The position numbers were made by a program, and so were the translations under genes. DNA of 64,000 nt. Source: Labilibacter marinus (GTDB taxonomy: Bacteria > Bacteroidota > Bacteroidia > Bacteroidales > Marinilabiliaceae). Below are positions 18,325 through 26,188 of the stretch, one piece after another. How positions within the stretch are numbered: the first letter of the stretch is position 1; each line of letters starts with the position of its first letter. The notes beneath the pieces were generated by a model that was not told the DNA's origin, searched no databases, and saw only the letters and a program-made list of their open reading frames with translations. The DNA is taken from positions 44,529 to 108,528 of the forward strand of contig NZ_LXYE02000053.1 in assembly GCF_001659685.2 (NCBI RefSeq), read 5' to 3'.

Positions 18325-19041
18325 ATGGGACGCGCATTTGAATATCGTAAAGCCACTAAAATGAAGAGGTGGGCTGGAATGGCAAAAACATTTACCAAAT
18401 TAGGTCGACAAATAACCATGGCCGCCAAAGAGAGTGGTGCCGATCCAGAAACAAACCCACGATTGCGTATGTTAGTGCAGAATGCAAAAGCTGCAAACAT
18501 GCCAAAGGATAATGTGGCACGAGCTATTAAAAAGGCAACTGAAAAAAATACCGAAGACTGGAAGGAAATTGTTTATGAAGGTTATGGACCTTTTGGAATT
18601 GCAGTTTTAGTGGAAACCACAACAAATAATAATTTACGTACAGTTGGAGCTGTTCGTAGTTATTTTAGTAAAGCAGGTGGTTCTTTAGGTACGACAGGTA
18701 GTGTGGAATACATGTTTGAGCATAAATGTCATTTTCAGGTTGAAGGAAAAGAAGGATTAGATATTGAGGAGTTAGAGCTTGAAATGATTGATGCTGGAGC
18801 CAACGAAATTTTTGAAGAAGAAGGCAAAATCATTATTTATGGAGAATTCGAAAGTTATGGTTCTATCCAAAGTTATTTAGAAGAAAATCAATTTGAAATT
18901 GTAAGTTCTGAATTTGAGAGACTACCTACCACAACTAAAGAGTTAAGTGCTGATGAAGTGGTTGTGTTTGAAAAAATGATGGGTAAGTTTGATGAGGATG
19001 AGGATGTGACCAATGTTTATCACACTGCTACAGGAATTTAA
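18325..19041 (+). CDS. yebC: YebC/PmpR family DNA-binding or translation factor
   Basis: This 238-residue protein spans the whole YebC family. The N-terminus GRAFEYRKATKMKRWAGMAK, then NPRLRMLVQNAKAANMPKDN and YEGYGPFGIAVLVE are diagnostic. Members were described as transcription regulators, and recent work links them to relief of ribosome stalling. The gene is monocistronic, between a distant peroxidase gene and a strong terminator. The acidic C-terminus is usual. Confidence 0.94.
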   Translation: MGRAFEYRKATKMKRWAGMAKTFTKLGRQITMAAKESGADPETNPRLRMLVQNAKAANMPKDNVARAIKKATEKNTEDWKEIVYEGYGPFGIAVLVETTTNNNLRTVGAVRSYFSKAGGSLGTTGSVEYMFEHKCHFQVEGKEGLDIEELELEMIDAGANEIFEEEGKIIIYGEFESYGSIQSYLEENQFEIVSSEFERLPTTTKELSADEVVVFEKMMGKFDEDEDVTNVYHTATGI

Positions 19042-19063
19042 GATATAACTGAAAAAGAATACT

Positions 19064-19095
19064 AAAACCGCAACTCAATTGAGTGCGGTTTTTTT
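19064..19095 (+). terminator. Terminator after yebC
   Basis: AAAACCGC (19064-19071) pairs with GCGGTTTT (19085-19092). The stem extends through ACTC/GAGT with one bulged A and an AATT loop, and T residues follow. It can also serve the converging small gene at 19100. Confidence 0.85.
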
Positions 19096-19099
19096 GTTG

Positions 19100-19315
19100 C
19101 TATACTTTGGTTACGCCAGCTATAATTTGTCCTGATGGCATCATATCGTCAGAAGGAGGTATTCCTTTATCTTTTTTATATTGAAGCCTTTTACAATCCT
19201 TCATTTTTTCTCCTCTACAATAGCTTGCAATAAAACCTCTGCAGGCTAAATCTTTGGTTTCTCCGTACTTTTTAAAAAAGCCGCAACCAGCTAAATTTAC
19301 ACACTCTTTATTCAT
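19100..19315 (-). CDS. Small cysteine-rich protein
   Basis: The protein has 71 residues with five cysteines (C5, C11, C25, C33, C41) all in the first 41 residues; the C-terminal 25 residues contain none. The spacing suggests metal or Fe-S binding, but I recognise no family. There is no signal peptide, so it should be cytoplasmic. It lies 42 bp after the anti-sigma-like gene on the same strand, so it may be the last gene of the ECF operon. Confidence 0.65.
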   Translation of the reverse strand: MNKECVNLAGCGFFKKYGETKDLACRGFIASYCRGEKMKDCKRLQYKKDKGIPPSDDMMPSGQIIAGVTKV

Positions 19316-19357
19316 AACTGTAAGATTAAGATTTACTTAAAGATATGATTTTTGTAT

Positions 19358-19711
19358 TTAAACATGCTTATTTTTCTGTTTTTTCAGAAAGAACATCCAT
19401 TTTAAAACAACCTGATCGAAGAAAAATACAAAGACAATAGCTAATACCCCTAAAACTGGAAGTACGTATTCTGGTTTTAAAATTTGAGGCATATTCTTTT
19501 TTAATAAGAAATGGATGGCTGCATAAATGAGACCAATAACTACTACCGCAGCTAGCTTTAAAACCCAATCTTCTAATAGGCGGCGTCTCATGGCTCGCAT
19601 CTCAAACTTTTGTGCTAACCTATTGGCAAAGCTATCTGGTATTCTAGGCGATGGCATTTCTTGATGCACCTCCGAAATTATTTTATCTATTTTAATAGGA
19701 TCTTCTTTCAT
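19358..19711 (-). CDS. Probable membrane anti-sigma factor
   Basis: The protein has 117 residues from ATG 19711; the longer frame to 19747 would overlap the sigma gene more deeply. A cytoplasmic N-terminal part (IDKIISEVHQEMPSPRIPDSFANRLAQKFE) is followed by two transmembrane helices (about 55-72 and 85-105). It lies right behind the ECF sigma gene (10 bp gap), in the place of an anti-sigma factor. The sequence lacks a recognisable zinc ZAS motif, so the role is inferred from size, topology and position. Confidence 0.68.
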   Translation of the reverse strand: MKEDPIKIDKIISEVHQEMPSPRIPDSFANRLAQKFEMRAMRRRLLEDWVLKLAAVVVIGLIYAAIHFLLKKNMPQILKPEYVLPVLGVLAIVFVFFFDQVVLKWMFFLKKQKNKHV

Positions 19712-19721
19712 GGTCGTACTT

Positions 19722-20300
19722 TTACTTATCGTTATACAATAACTCAATTACATTATTGCCATGATGTTTTTCTAATTCTGTCTTAAAAATATTTCTTGCT
19801 CTACTTAAATAGCTTTTTATTGTTCCCAAGGGCATTCTCGTAATTTCTTGAATTTCTTTGTTCGAAAACTCTTCTAAATAATACAAAGATAAAACAGTTT
19901 GGTAATGTCCAGGAAGCCGAGCTATTGTTTCCGCAACAATAGATTTAATTTCATTTTCCCTAATGCTTTTATAGGTCAGGTTCGAAAAATCACTTTCAAA
20001 AATCTCAGGTTCTTCGCTAAGGTCTATCTTATTTCGTGTTTTCTTTCTAACATAGTCTATAGATGTTTTCCAGGCTATAGAAGCTATCCAAGTAGATAAT
20101 TTCGATTCTTTTCGGTAGCTTTTAATGTTTTTATAAACCTTAATAAAAACTTCCTGTGCAATATCTTCTGTATCCATCTGATGATGGCTTGTCATTTTTT
20201 GAGCGATACTAAAAACCAATCTTTCGTGCTGAGAGACCAGAAAGCGGTACGCTTCATGATTCCCTTTTTTTACTTGGTTTATAAGTTCAATATCGTTCAT
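19722..20300 (-). CDS. ECF-family RNA polymerase sigma factor
   Basis: The protein has 192 residues. Region 2 is seen as HQMDTEDIAQEVFIKVYKNI and SKLSTWIASIAWKTSIDYVR. Region 4 is seen as ARLPGHYQTVLSLYYLEEFS followed by IQEITRMPLGTIKSYLSRAR. An anti-sigma-like gene follows. The promoter in front of this gene matches one facing the opposite way, which suggests autoregulation plus control of the divergent membrane gene. Confidence 0.93.
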   Translation of the reverse strand: MNDIELINQVKKGNHEAYRFLVSQHERLVFSIAQKMTSHHQMDTEDIAQEVFIKVYKNIKSYRKESKLSTWIASIAWKTSIDYVRKKTRNKIDLSEEPEIFESDFSNLTYKSIRENEIKSIVAETIARLPGHYQTVLSLYYLEEFSNKEIQEITRMPLGTIKSYLSRARNIFKTELEKHHGNNVIELLYNDK

Positions 20301-20311
20301 ATATAATGTAA

Positions 20312-20338
20312 GTCGACCATAGCCAAGTAAAGGTTGCA
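20312..20338 (-). promoter_or_regulatory. ECF-type promoter of the sigma operon (TGCAACC-N16-CGAC)
   Basis: On the minus strand TGCAACC (338 to 332 in the last three digits) is followed after exactly 16 nt by CGAC (315 to 312). It lies just upstream of the sigma gene start at 20300. The AAC-containing -35 and CGA-containing -10 are typical of ECF promoters. The plus-strand twin is at 20371-20397. Confidence 0.6.
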
Positions 20339-20370
20339 GATATTTAAGATTTTATTTTTTTCAATTTTAT

Positions 20371-20397
20371 TGCAACCTTAATTAAAGTTGGTGCGAC
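20371..20397 (+). promoter_or_regulatory. Matching ECF-type promoter for the divergent membrane gene
   Basis: TGCAACC (20371-20377) and CGAC (20394-20397) are separated by 16 nt, with the same boxes and spacing as the promoter that faces the sigma gene. The gene it would serve starts at 20463, leaving a leader of about 60 nt. Confidence 0.6.
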
Positions 20398-20462
20398 AAA
20401 TAAGCAGAGATGATTCTCACATTGCAATGATTAAAAATACAAATTATTAAAATGAAAATATT

Positions 20463-20816
20463 ATGGGAGAAGTTTTTACAGTAGCAATTGTTTTTGCAGG
20501 TTTCTATTACATCATTAAAATGATAACTGATTATCTATTAAAAAGGAGAATAGTTAAGAGTGGTCATATGGAAAAGGCCGATATTTTAAGTCCAGTGAAA
20601 CCAGTGGATGATGAACCGCAAAAAATGAAAAGCTTAAAATGGGCTTTGGTAGCCACCATGGCAGGTGCAGGACTAATAGTAGCTTATATTGTTGGGGACT
20701 TGTATGGTTTTGATCGCTACGGAATTGAAAGGTCTTTGATTTCTTTTGGAATTGAATTGATGTTTATTGGCTTGGGATTTTTGTTTTATTTCTTAGTTGC
20801 GATAAGACAAAAGTAG
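20463..20816 (+). CDS. Small membrane protein, DUF6249-like
   Basis: The protein has 117 residues with an N-terminal helix (about 4-22), a charged linker, and two more helices (about 59-78 and 91-113). It resembles small DUF6249-type proteins seen beside ECF sigma genes in Bacteroidota; I base this on layout and the LKWALVATMAGAGLIVAYI segment and have not run a search. The shared promoter sequence suggests that it is a target of the neighbouring sigma factor. Confidence 0.7.
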   Translation: MGEVFTVAIVFAGFYYIIKMITDYLLKRRIVKSGHMEKADILSPVKPVDDEPQKMKSLKWALVATMAGAGLIVAYIVGDLYGFDRYGIERSLISFGIELMFIGLGFLFYFLVAIRQK

Positions 20817-20843
20817 TAGCTTATCAAATCTTAATGCGAAATA

Positions 20844-20880
20844 AAAAAGCGGTTGGACAATGCATGTTCAACCGCTTTTT
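20844..20880. terminator. Strong bidirectional terminator
   Basis: A 16-bp stem, AAAAAGCGGTTGGACA (20844-20859) and TGTTCAACCGCTTTTT (20865-20880), has one G-T wobble and a 5-nt loop. T-runs on both strands allow it to end both the small membrane gene and the converging YeeE operon. Confidence 0.92.
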
Positions 20881-20909
20881 ACTTTATAACGTATATCCGT
20901 TTTCTTATA

Positions 20910-22109
20910 TTAACTGCAACCTCCAGCTACTCTGCTTGCTTTTTTCTCAACGGGTTTATCTAGGTTAGCTACAGCTTCGCCAATTTCCGTAAGCTTCTCA
21001 GCGGCATCCTTTCTAAACTTAAATAAATCAACATCTGCTTTTGAGCCATTTTCATCAACTTCAGACAATAAGAAGTATTGCTTATTAAACTCCTCGGCTG
21101 TTAGATCCAGTGCAAAATTATCTGATTTACCAAAGTATTTAGAAACCATACAAGCACGTTGCGATTGGTAAATATCAGCTCCGTAAAACACATTGGTTTT
21201 AATATTTTGAATAACAGTACTTAGGTTCATGGATTGATGAAGTTCTTCCAAAGGAATGTTAATCGCAGTAGGAATATGGAATTCCTTATATTCCTCAGGT
21301 GTACGAACATCAATAACATTGTATTTATAGTAATGATTCATTAATTCGTAAGCCAACTTGTCTGCATTCATCATCTTAGGATTACATTCTCCAGCATCTA
21401 TTTTAGCATCAATACGCGTGTTCATTACTTCGGTTCTGTTTGGCGTAATGATAACAAGTAATACCAATAGTATAGGTGTAGCTACAATAATGGTGTTTTT
21501 TATAATAGTTGGTTTAAACCATTTGGTTTCTTTGTTATTAATTTTGTTTTCGATAATGGTAGTCATCACAAAAGCCCCTGCTGCCACCAGTATCATAACT
21601 ATTCCAAATACTTCTCGGTTTAACCCGAATTGCTCAAACATTAATACAGGGCCCCAGTTTTCGGCAAGATATAAATCTTCCCAAATAGGAAAACCTTCGG
21701 CAAAAATAAAAATACCAATTACACCTCCAAGTAAAAAGGCCCAACCATCTACACGCCCAGTAGCTGCGGCACACGCACTCGTTCCTGGGCAAAAGCCTCC
21801 AATAATAAATCCTAAACCCATAATTCCACCGCCTACTAAGGCTGCCCATAAAAAGGTAGGGTTAATGTAAATAATACTTAAATCGAGTAGGTTAAGATGA
21901 TTGAGTATGATAATACCTACCATGGCTGTAACACCAGCAGTAAAAAATACTCTTAATACGGTAAAATCGTAACCGTAAAATAAGCCCACTAATTTCTTTG
22001 TAGATGCAAAACCTGCTTGCTCTAATGCGAATCCAAAGCCAATTCCAACAATTAAGGCTATTATGAAATTGAATTCTCCACTTATAATATCTGGTACTAA
22101 CGGTCCCAT
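20910..22109 (-). CDS. YeeE/YedE sulfur permease fused to a rhodanese-like domain
   Basis: The protein has 399 residues. The first 225 form a YeeE/YedE permease (thiosulfate or sulfane-sulfur import) with about seven helices and the conserved cysteine loop FCPGTSACAAATGRVDG. From about 245 to 370 is a rhodanese-like domain (NVIDVRTPEEYKEFHIPTAI). Its active position reads FYGADIYQSQRA, so the usual catalytic Cys is missing there; a cysteine follows four residues later. The C-terminus ends in AGGCS, placing a cysteine on a short flexible tail. It is the last gene of the octaheme cytochrome operon. Confidence 0.87.
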   Translation of the reverse strand: MGPLVPDIISGEFNFIIALIVGIGFGFALEQAGFASTKKLVGLFYGYDFTVLRVFFTAGVTAMVGIIILNHLNLLDLSIIYINPTFLWAALVGGGIMGLGFIIGGFCPGTSACAAATGRVDGWAFLLGGVIGIFIFAEGFPIWEDLYLAENWGPVLMFEQFGLNREVFGIVMILVAAGAFVMTTIIENKINNKETKWFKPTIIKNTIIVATPILLVLLVIITPNRTEVMNTRIDAKIDAGECNPKMMNADKLAYELMNHYYKYNVIDVRTPEEYKEFHIPTAINIPLEELHQSMNLSTVIQNIKTNVFYGADIYQSQRACMVSKYFGKSDNFALDLTAEEFNKQYFLLSEVDENGSKADVDLFKFRKDAAEKLTEIGEAVANLDKPVEKKASRVAGGCS

Positions 22110-22111
22110 AT

Positions 22112-22642
22112 CTATTGTTTTTTAATCCATAAGTTTTTGAAAAAATAGGCGGTCATATAAGCCATCCCGAAAATGGCTAGCATGGTAATAATGCCGCCAA
22201 AGGACATTACGGCCATTCCGCTCAGCGCAGAGCCCGAAGTACAACCTCTTCCGAGCTGGCTACCAAAACCAAATAAAGCACCACCTGCTATGGCTGCAAT
22301 AATTCGGGTTCTGTTTTTAACGCCAGGACCTTTTTCTAATTTTAATGCGACTCTATTGGAAGCAACAGCAGAAATAAATGCACCAATAAGTACGCCTAAT
22401 ACTTCAAAGACTAGCCACGATTTCATAGGGCCTTCTGGATGCGATTCATTATAATCAGCATAATATGCGGTGTTTTCTGCATGTTCAGGAGCCACGCTAT
22501 TTACTGATTGAATAACCACGCTTTTAAATGCTCCACTTGCGCCAAGTCCTCTACCTGTTATATATATGGTAGCTAACAGAACAAAGCCTAGAAAAAATCC
22601 CGCTAAATAGGGATTCATGTATTTTTTAGGTGCCTCACTCAT
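22112..22642 (-). CDS. YeeE/YedE family sulfur permease, short subunit
   Basis: The protein has 176 residues from ATG 22642; a longer frame to 22681 would lie deep inside the cytochrome b gene. It has about four or five helices with the family loop LGRGCTSGSALSGMAVMS holding the conserved cysteine. It overlaps the end of the cytochrome b gene by 8 bp and lies 2 bp before the longer YeeE-rhodanese gene, so the three are translationally coupled. The two YeeE halves probably form one permease. Confidence 0.87.
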   Translation of the reverse strand: MSEAPKKYMNPYLAGFFLGFVLLATIYITGRGLGASGAFKSVVIQSVNSVAPEHAENTAYYADYNESHPEGPMKSWLVFEVLGVLIGAFISAVASNRVALKLEKGPGVKNRTRIIAAIAGGALFGFGSQLGRGCTSGSALSGMAVMSFGGIITMLAIFGMAYMTAYFFKNLWIKKQ

Positions 22643-23324
22643 TTTCTTTCGTTTTTTTAGTTTCAACAACTTCTCCTTCACTCACCGTATTCTTAGAATT
22701 TTCATTCCCATTTTCAGGTTCATCATCTAACTCTTCCCAACCGGTAATCATTGCTTTAATATTTGTGGTTAGCGTATGTCCTGTGGTGGTCATATATACA
22801 TGTACAATAACAAAAGCCATCAACAAAAATGCTCCTAATGTATGTATTACTGCTATCCATTCTAATGGGATATTTAAGGCAATAATCATATCATTTACAT
22901 CAAATGACTTATAAAACATATACAGCAACCCCGATAAAATAACCATTGGTGCCATAACTAATTTAAAGCCTAAATACACTACGGCTTGTAAAGGATTTAA
23001 CTTTTTACGAGCCGATTTAATGGTAGGGTGCGGTTCGCTTTTGAACATACCTACCGTATAATATCTTATTTGAGCCTGCAATTTTGAAAAAGTAGGGATG
23101 TACTGTCGCCATTCGCCCGTTGTAAAGTGCCAAAATATGCTAAAGGCAATTAATGCGAGTAATAAATAAGAGGCGGTACGATGGAAAGCCACTGCTTTTT
23201 CGAATCCAAACAAATGAAAGGAGTCATGAATCTCGAATCCTGTTAATGCCAGAAAAAAGATGAGTGCTGCCTGACTCCAGTGCCAAAAGCGTTCAAACGA
23301 TTTATATATATATACTTTAGCCAT
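22635..23324 (-). CDS. Membrane cytochrome b, probable quinol partner of the octaheme cytochrome
   Basis: The protein has 229 residues and four hydrophobic helices of the diheme cytochrome b561/formate-dehydrogenase gamma type. Candidate haem histidines are in FWHW (residue 15), AFHRT, VIHTLG and IVHVYM. The C-terminal 35 residues are highly charged. It would pass electrons between the quinone pool and the periplasmic octaheme cytochrome encoded just upstream (32 bp gap). Confidence 0.87.
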   Translation of the reverse strand: MAKVYIYKSFERFWHWSQAALIFFLALTGFEIHDSFHLFGFEKAVAFHRTASYLLLALIAFSIFWHFTTGEWRQYIPTFSKLQAQIRYYTVGMFKSEPHPTIKSARKKLNPLQAVVYLGFKLVMAPMVILSGLLYMFYKSFDVNDMIIALNIPLEWIAVIHTLGAFLLMAFVIVHVYMTTTGHTLTTNIKAMITGWEELDDEPENGNENSKNTVSEGEVVETKKTKENE

Positions 23325-23356
23325 AATGGTTATATTTATAGTTGCTTTTAAATAAG

Positions 23357-24946
23357 CTATTGATCTGTATTTATTTCTTCGGCTTCCATTTCGTTTTTCC
23401 TAAACGAATTAATTAAGCGGGCTAGTCCATGAATAGAAACACCAACTAAAGAACCCCAGAATAATAAATTACCCAATAAGTCGATCCAATTGTTGCGATC
23501 TCTACCAGGCATATAAAAGTCTGTTAGTGAAGCTAAACGACCATTATCACGAGTATGGCAGTCCGCACAAGCTAATGATTGATCCTTTGGCGAAACCATG
23601 TGATTCACTGGCCAGTACATCTCTGTTTCAATAAACTCATGCTTTCCACTATAAGGAAGATTCATTCTTTTCATACCAGCTTCTGCCGCTAAATCCCAAT
23701 TAAAGTCTACCCAAAATGCACTATCGCCTTTTTCAGGAGAATATAGTTTAGGTTGAATGAGTAGTTTCGTTTCAGGGTCATAAATTTGATCACCGCGATG
23801 AACTTTAACGGGATAAATTTTAGAATGAATATCATCAGCAGAACCCAATAGTGTATTTATTTGTACAGGAATTGTGTCTACTATATCACCAAGGACGTAA
23901 TGTTGGGCATTTCCATTAAACCATTTGTATTCAGGTTCAACATTTTTTTGCCAATCAAACTCTCCTTTTATAGATAAATAGGTATGGTTGCCCAGTGAAT
24001 CTTCTTCGTGATAAGGTTTACCATCCTTAAGTTTTCCCGATTCCGACCAGCGCCAAGCCATTTTTGTAGCATTCTCTTTTGCGTAAGTAGGTATGTGGCA
24101 AGTCTGACAAGCAATTTTATCGTAATGACGATTGAGCATATCATCCAAGTGCGGACGAGAACTGTGGCAGTCTTCACAATTTAAGCGATTAACATCGGTT
24201 GATGAAACCGAATATAGTTTTCCTTTCATCTGGTGTTTGTCTGCAGTATGGCAATCAACGCAGCTTAAGTTAATTCCGTTTTGGGCCATATGTACATCTG
24301 TGTTTCTATCGCACGCCAATAAAGCCTCCTCCAAATCACCATGTTTTACATTGTTACCACCACCACTATAAAAGTGGCAACTTCCACAGTTAATTTTACT
24401 AGGGCTACCTACACTTTGTGCCACCTTTGAAAGATTAACGCTTCTGTCAGGATATCCAGCCATGGCTGCTCCTTTTATATACTCTTCACTATTATCATGA
24501 CACACCATGCAATCTACATTTTTTGCATTGGTGAAATCAAAACTATTGCTAGTCATTCCAAAGCCTATGTGGCATTTTGCACAGGATTGTTCATTGGTGT
24601 TTGCGCCAATACAAAAGTTATTAAGTACATTCTTTTTTCCAATTTTAGAAATCCCTTTTCCTTCTACATAGGCTACTCGTTCCCAATTCCAGTGGCTAGA
24701 GTGAATTACCTCTTCATGCCTTTTGTTGTGACATTCCAAACAGGCTACAGTAACGTCTTGAGGGGTTTTAAAATCTTGATTTAAGATTTCAAACTGAGTA
24801 TGATCTACGGAAGGTTTATCCTTGGTAGCATACTCCTGCTTTAGTTTGTATTGCGATAGATTTAAAGGTTCTGTTTTGTGAAGTAAGTTCACAGAAACTA
24901 AAACTATTATAGTAACCACAATAACATATACAATGACTCGATTCAT
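23357..24946 (-). CDS. Octaheme c-type cytochrome, tetrathionate reductase (OTR) family
   Basis: The protein has 529 residues with eight CxxCH haem sites beginning at C69, C122, C146, C187, C229, C257, C280 and C460. A signal anchor lies at residues 3-22 and a second membrane helix near 491-511, so the haem domain faces the periplasm and is held to the membrane. The long gap between haems 7 and 8 and the size fit the OTR family. Shewanella OTR reduces tetrathionate, and also nitrite and hydroxylamine in vitro. Linkage to two YeeE sulfur permeases points to sulfur oxyanions here (inference). Confidence 0.9.
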   Translation of the reverse strand: MNRVIVYVIVVTIIVLVSVNLLHKTEPLNLSQYKLKQEYATKDKPSVDHTQFEILNQDFKTPQDVTVACLECHNKRHEEVIHSSHWNWERVAYVEGKGISKIGKKNVLNNFCIGANTNEQSCAKCHIGFGMTSNSFDFTNAKNVDCMVCHDNSEEYIKGAAMAGYPDRSVNLSKVAQSVGSPSKINCGSCHFYSGGGNNVKHGDLEEALLACDRNTDVHMAQNGINLSCVDCHTADKHQMKGKLYSVSSTDVNRLNCEDCHSSRPHLDDMLNRHYDKIACQTCHIPTYAKENATKMAWRWSESGKLKDGKPYHEEDSLGNHTYLSIKGEFDWQKNVEPEYKWFNGNAQHYVLGDIVDTIPVQINTLLGSADDIHSKIYPVKVHRGDQIYDPETKLLIQPKLYSPEKGDSAFWVDFNWDLAAEAGMKRMNLPYSGKHEFIETEMYWPVNHMVSPKDQSLACADCHTRDNGRLASLTDFYMPGRDRNNWIDLLGNLLFWGSLVGVSIHGLARLINSFRKNEMEAEEINTDQ

Positions 24947-25424
24947 ACGCGTTGGTTTTATTTCTTTTGTTCTGGATTACTAAAGTTAAAGATAAAAATG
25001 CAAGGTATTAAGGTTTTTGATATAATTCTTACTACGATGATTTTCACCAAAAGTATACAAGAATCTAGATATATTAAGTGAGATATATATAGATTCTTGT
25101 AATTTATATTGAGTCTGCTTAAGTATAGTCTTAAAAGTATTGAGTTATATGGGGTGAACGGTGTTTGTGTATAATTTGCATAGGTGTCATTTCTTTTATT
25201 TAGAATCGATATAAATAGAAACATTCTTATTAACTAAATATTTACCATGATTGCCAAGAATTATCAAGGGTTCTTCTACTTCATTTATTACACCAGCAGT
25301 AACAAAAATTAACTTTTGGGTTAAAATATGTTGACTATTTATTTTAAAACAATTACATTGCGTTCAAATAGTAAAGTGTAAAAAATACACTAAGGGTGTT
25401 TTAAGTGAAAATAATGTAATGTAG
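24947..25424. other. Non-coding divergent region with a long imperfect inverted repeat
   Basis: This 478-bp AT-rich gap separates the octaheme operon (minus) from the Nudix regulator gene (plus). ACAAGAATCT (25057-25066) pairs perfectly with AGATTCTTGT (25091-25100). Pairing continues inward through AT-rich sequence with one mismatch, so nearly the whole of 25057-25100 can form a hairpin or cruciform. A frame of 88 codons on the minus strand has no coding character. Promoters for both divergent operons must lie here. Confidence 0.6.
25375..25391. promoter_or_regulatory. Palindrome AGTGTA-N5-TACACT before the Nudix regulator
   Basis: The perfect 6-5-6 dyad ends 33 bp before the regulator's start codon. 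Its size and place fit an operator for the NrtR-like regulator itself. I did not find a second exact copy upstream of the MFS, GH94 or SusC genes by eye. Confidence 0.5.
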
Positions 25425-26159
25425 ATGAGGAAGTATTGTGATTATATATCAGTGGATTGTGTAATATTTGGTTTTGAGATTGACCGACTGAATGTTTTGC
25501 TTGTAGATAGGACACTAAGAGGTGAAGGTGAGTCGGATATTGAGTTCGCTGATCATACGCTGACAGGTAACCACATTTACGAAACGGAGACGGTAGGTGA
25601 TGCTGCAAATCGTGTTTTATACGATTTGACAGGACTAACAGGAATTTATCTTGAACAGTTTAAAACTTTTGCTCATCCCGATCGACTAAAAAAAGAGAAT
25701 GATAGAAAGTGGCTGTTGCACGACGGTAGAGATCCTGATAAAAGAATTGTGTCGATTGGTTATTTTGCTCTACTGGCTACGCAAGATGTAACCATAGAAT
25801 GGAAAGGAAGAAATGTAAAATGGGTTCCTTATCATGAAATAGGCGAATTGGCTTTTGATCATAATGAAATATTAGAAAATGCATTAATTGCCTTGCGCAA
25901 TAAGGCCAAGCACGAACCTATAGGTTTTGAGCTTTTACCCGAGAAATTCACCTTAAGCCAACTTCAAAAAGTATATGAAATTATTCTGGATACGGAGTTT
26001 GATAAAAGGAATTTTAGGAAAAAAGTAGCACGAATGAAATATCTAATACCTCTGGATGAAAAGCAAACAGGAGTAGCTCATAAACCCGCCAGATTGTACA
26101 TGTTTAGCAGAGAGGTATATGAAAAAACGAAAAAAGACCTTTTTGATTTTTGGGTATAG
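25425..26159 (+). CDS. NrtR/AraR-like regulator with degenerate Nudix domain
   Basis: The protein has 244 residues. The first 145 are a Nudix fold, but the box that should hold REUXEEXGU reads AANRVLYDLTGL. The catalytic glutamates are missing, so it should bind rather than hydrolyse its ligand. The last 80 residues form a winged helix (FTLSQLQKVYEIILDTEFDK then NFRKKVARM) as in NrtR-type regulators. In Bacteroidota, such proteins (for example AraR) control sugar genes. Here it heads a cellobiose/beta-glucan locus, 29 bp before the MFS gene, so it probably senses a sugar of that pathway. Confidence 0.87.
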   Translation: MRKYCDYISVDCVIFGFEIDRLNVLLVDRTLRGEGESDIEFADHTLTGNHIYETETVGDAANRVLYDLTGLTGIYLEQFKTFAHPDRLKKENDRKWLLHDGRDPDKRIVSIGYFALLATQDVTIEWKGRNVKWVPYHEIGELAFDHNEILENALIALRNKAKHEPIGFELLPEKFTLSQLQKVYEIILDTEFDKRNFRKKVARMKYLIPLDEKQTGVAHKPARLYMFSREVYEKTKKDLFDFWV

Positions 26160-26188
26160 AACTAAAACGAATTGAACAAAGCTTTTAA

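Noticed and set aside
24958..25224. 88-codon minus-strand frame in the OTR/Nudix gap
   Set aside because: Low-complexity, AT-driven composition, overlaps the long inverted repeat, no ribosome-entry or family signal; treated as non-coding.
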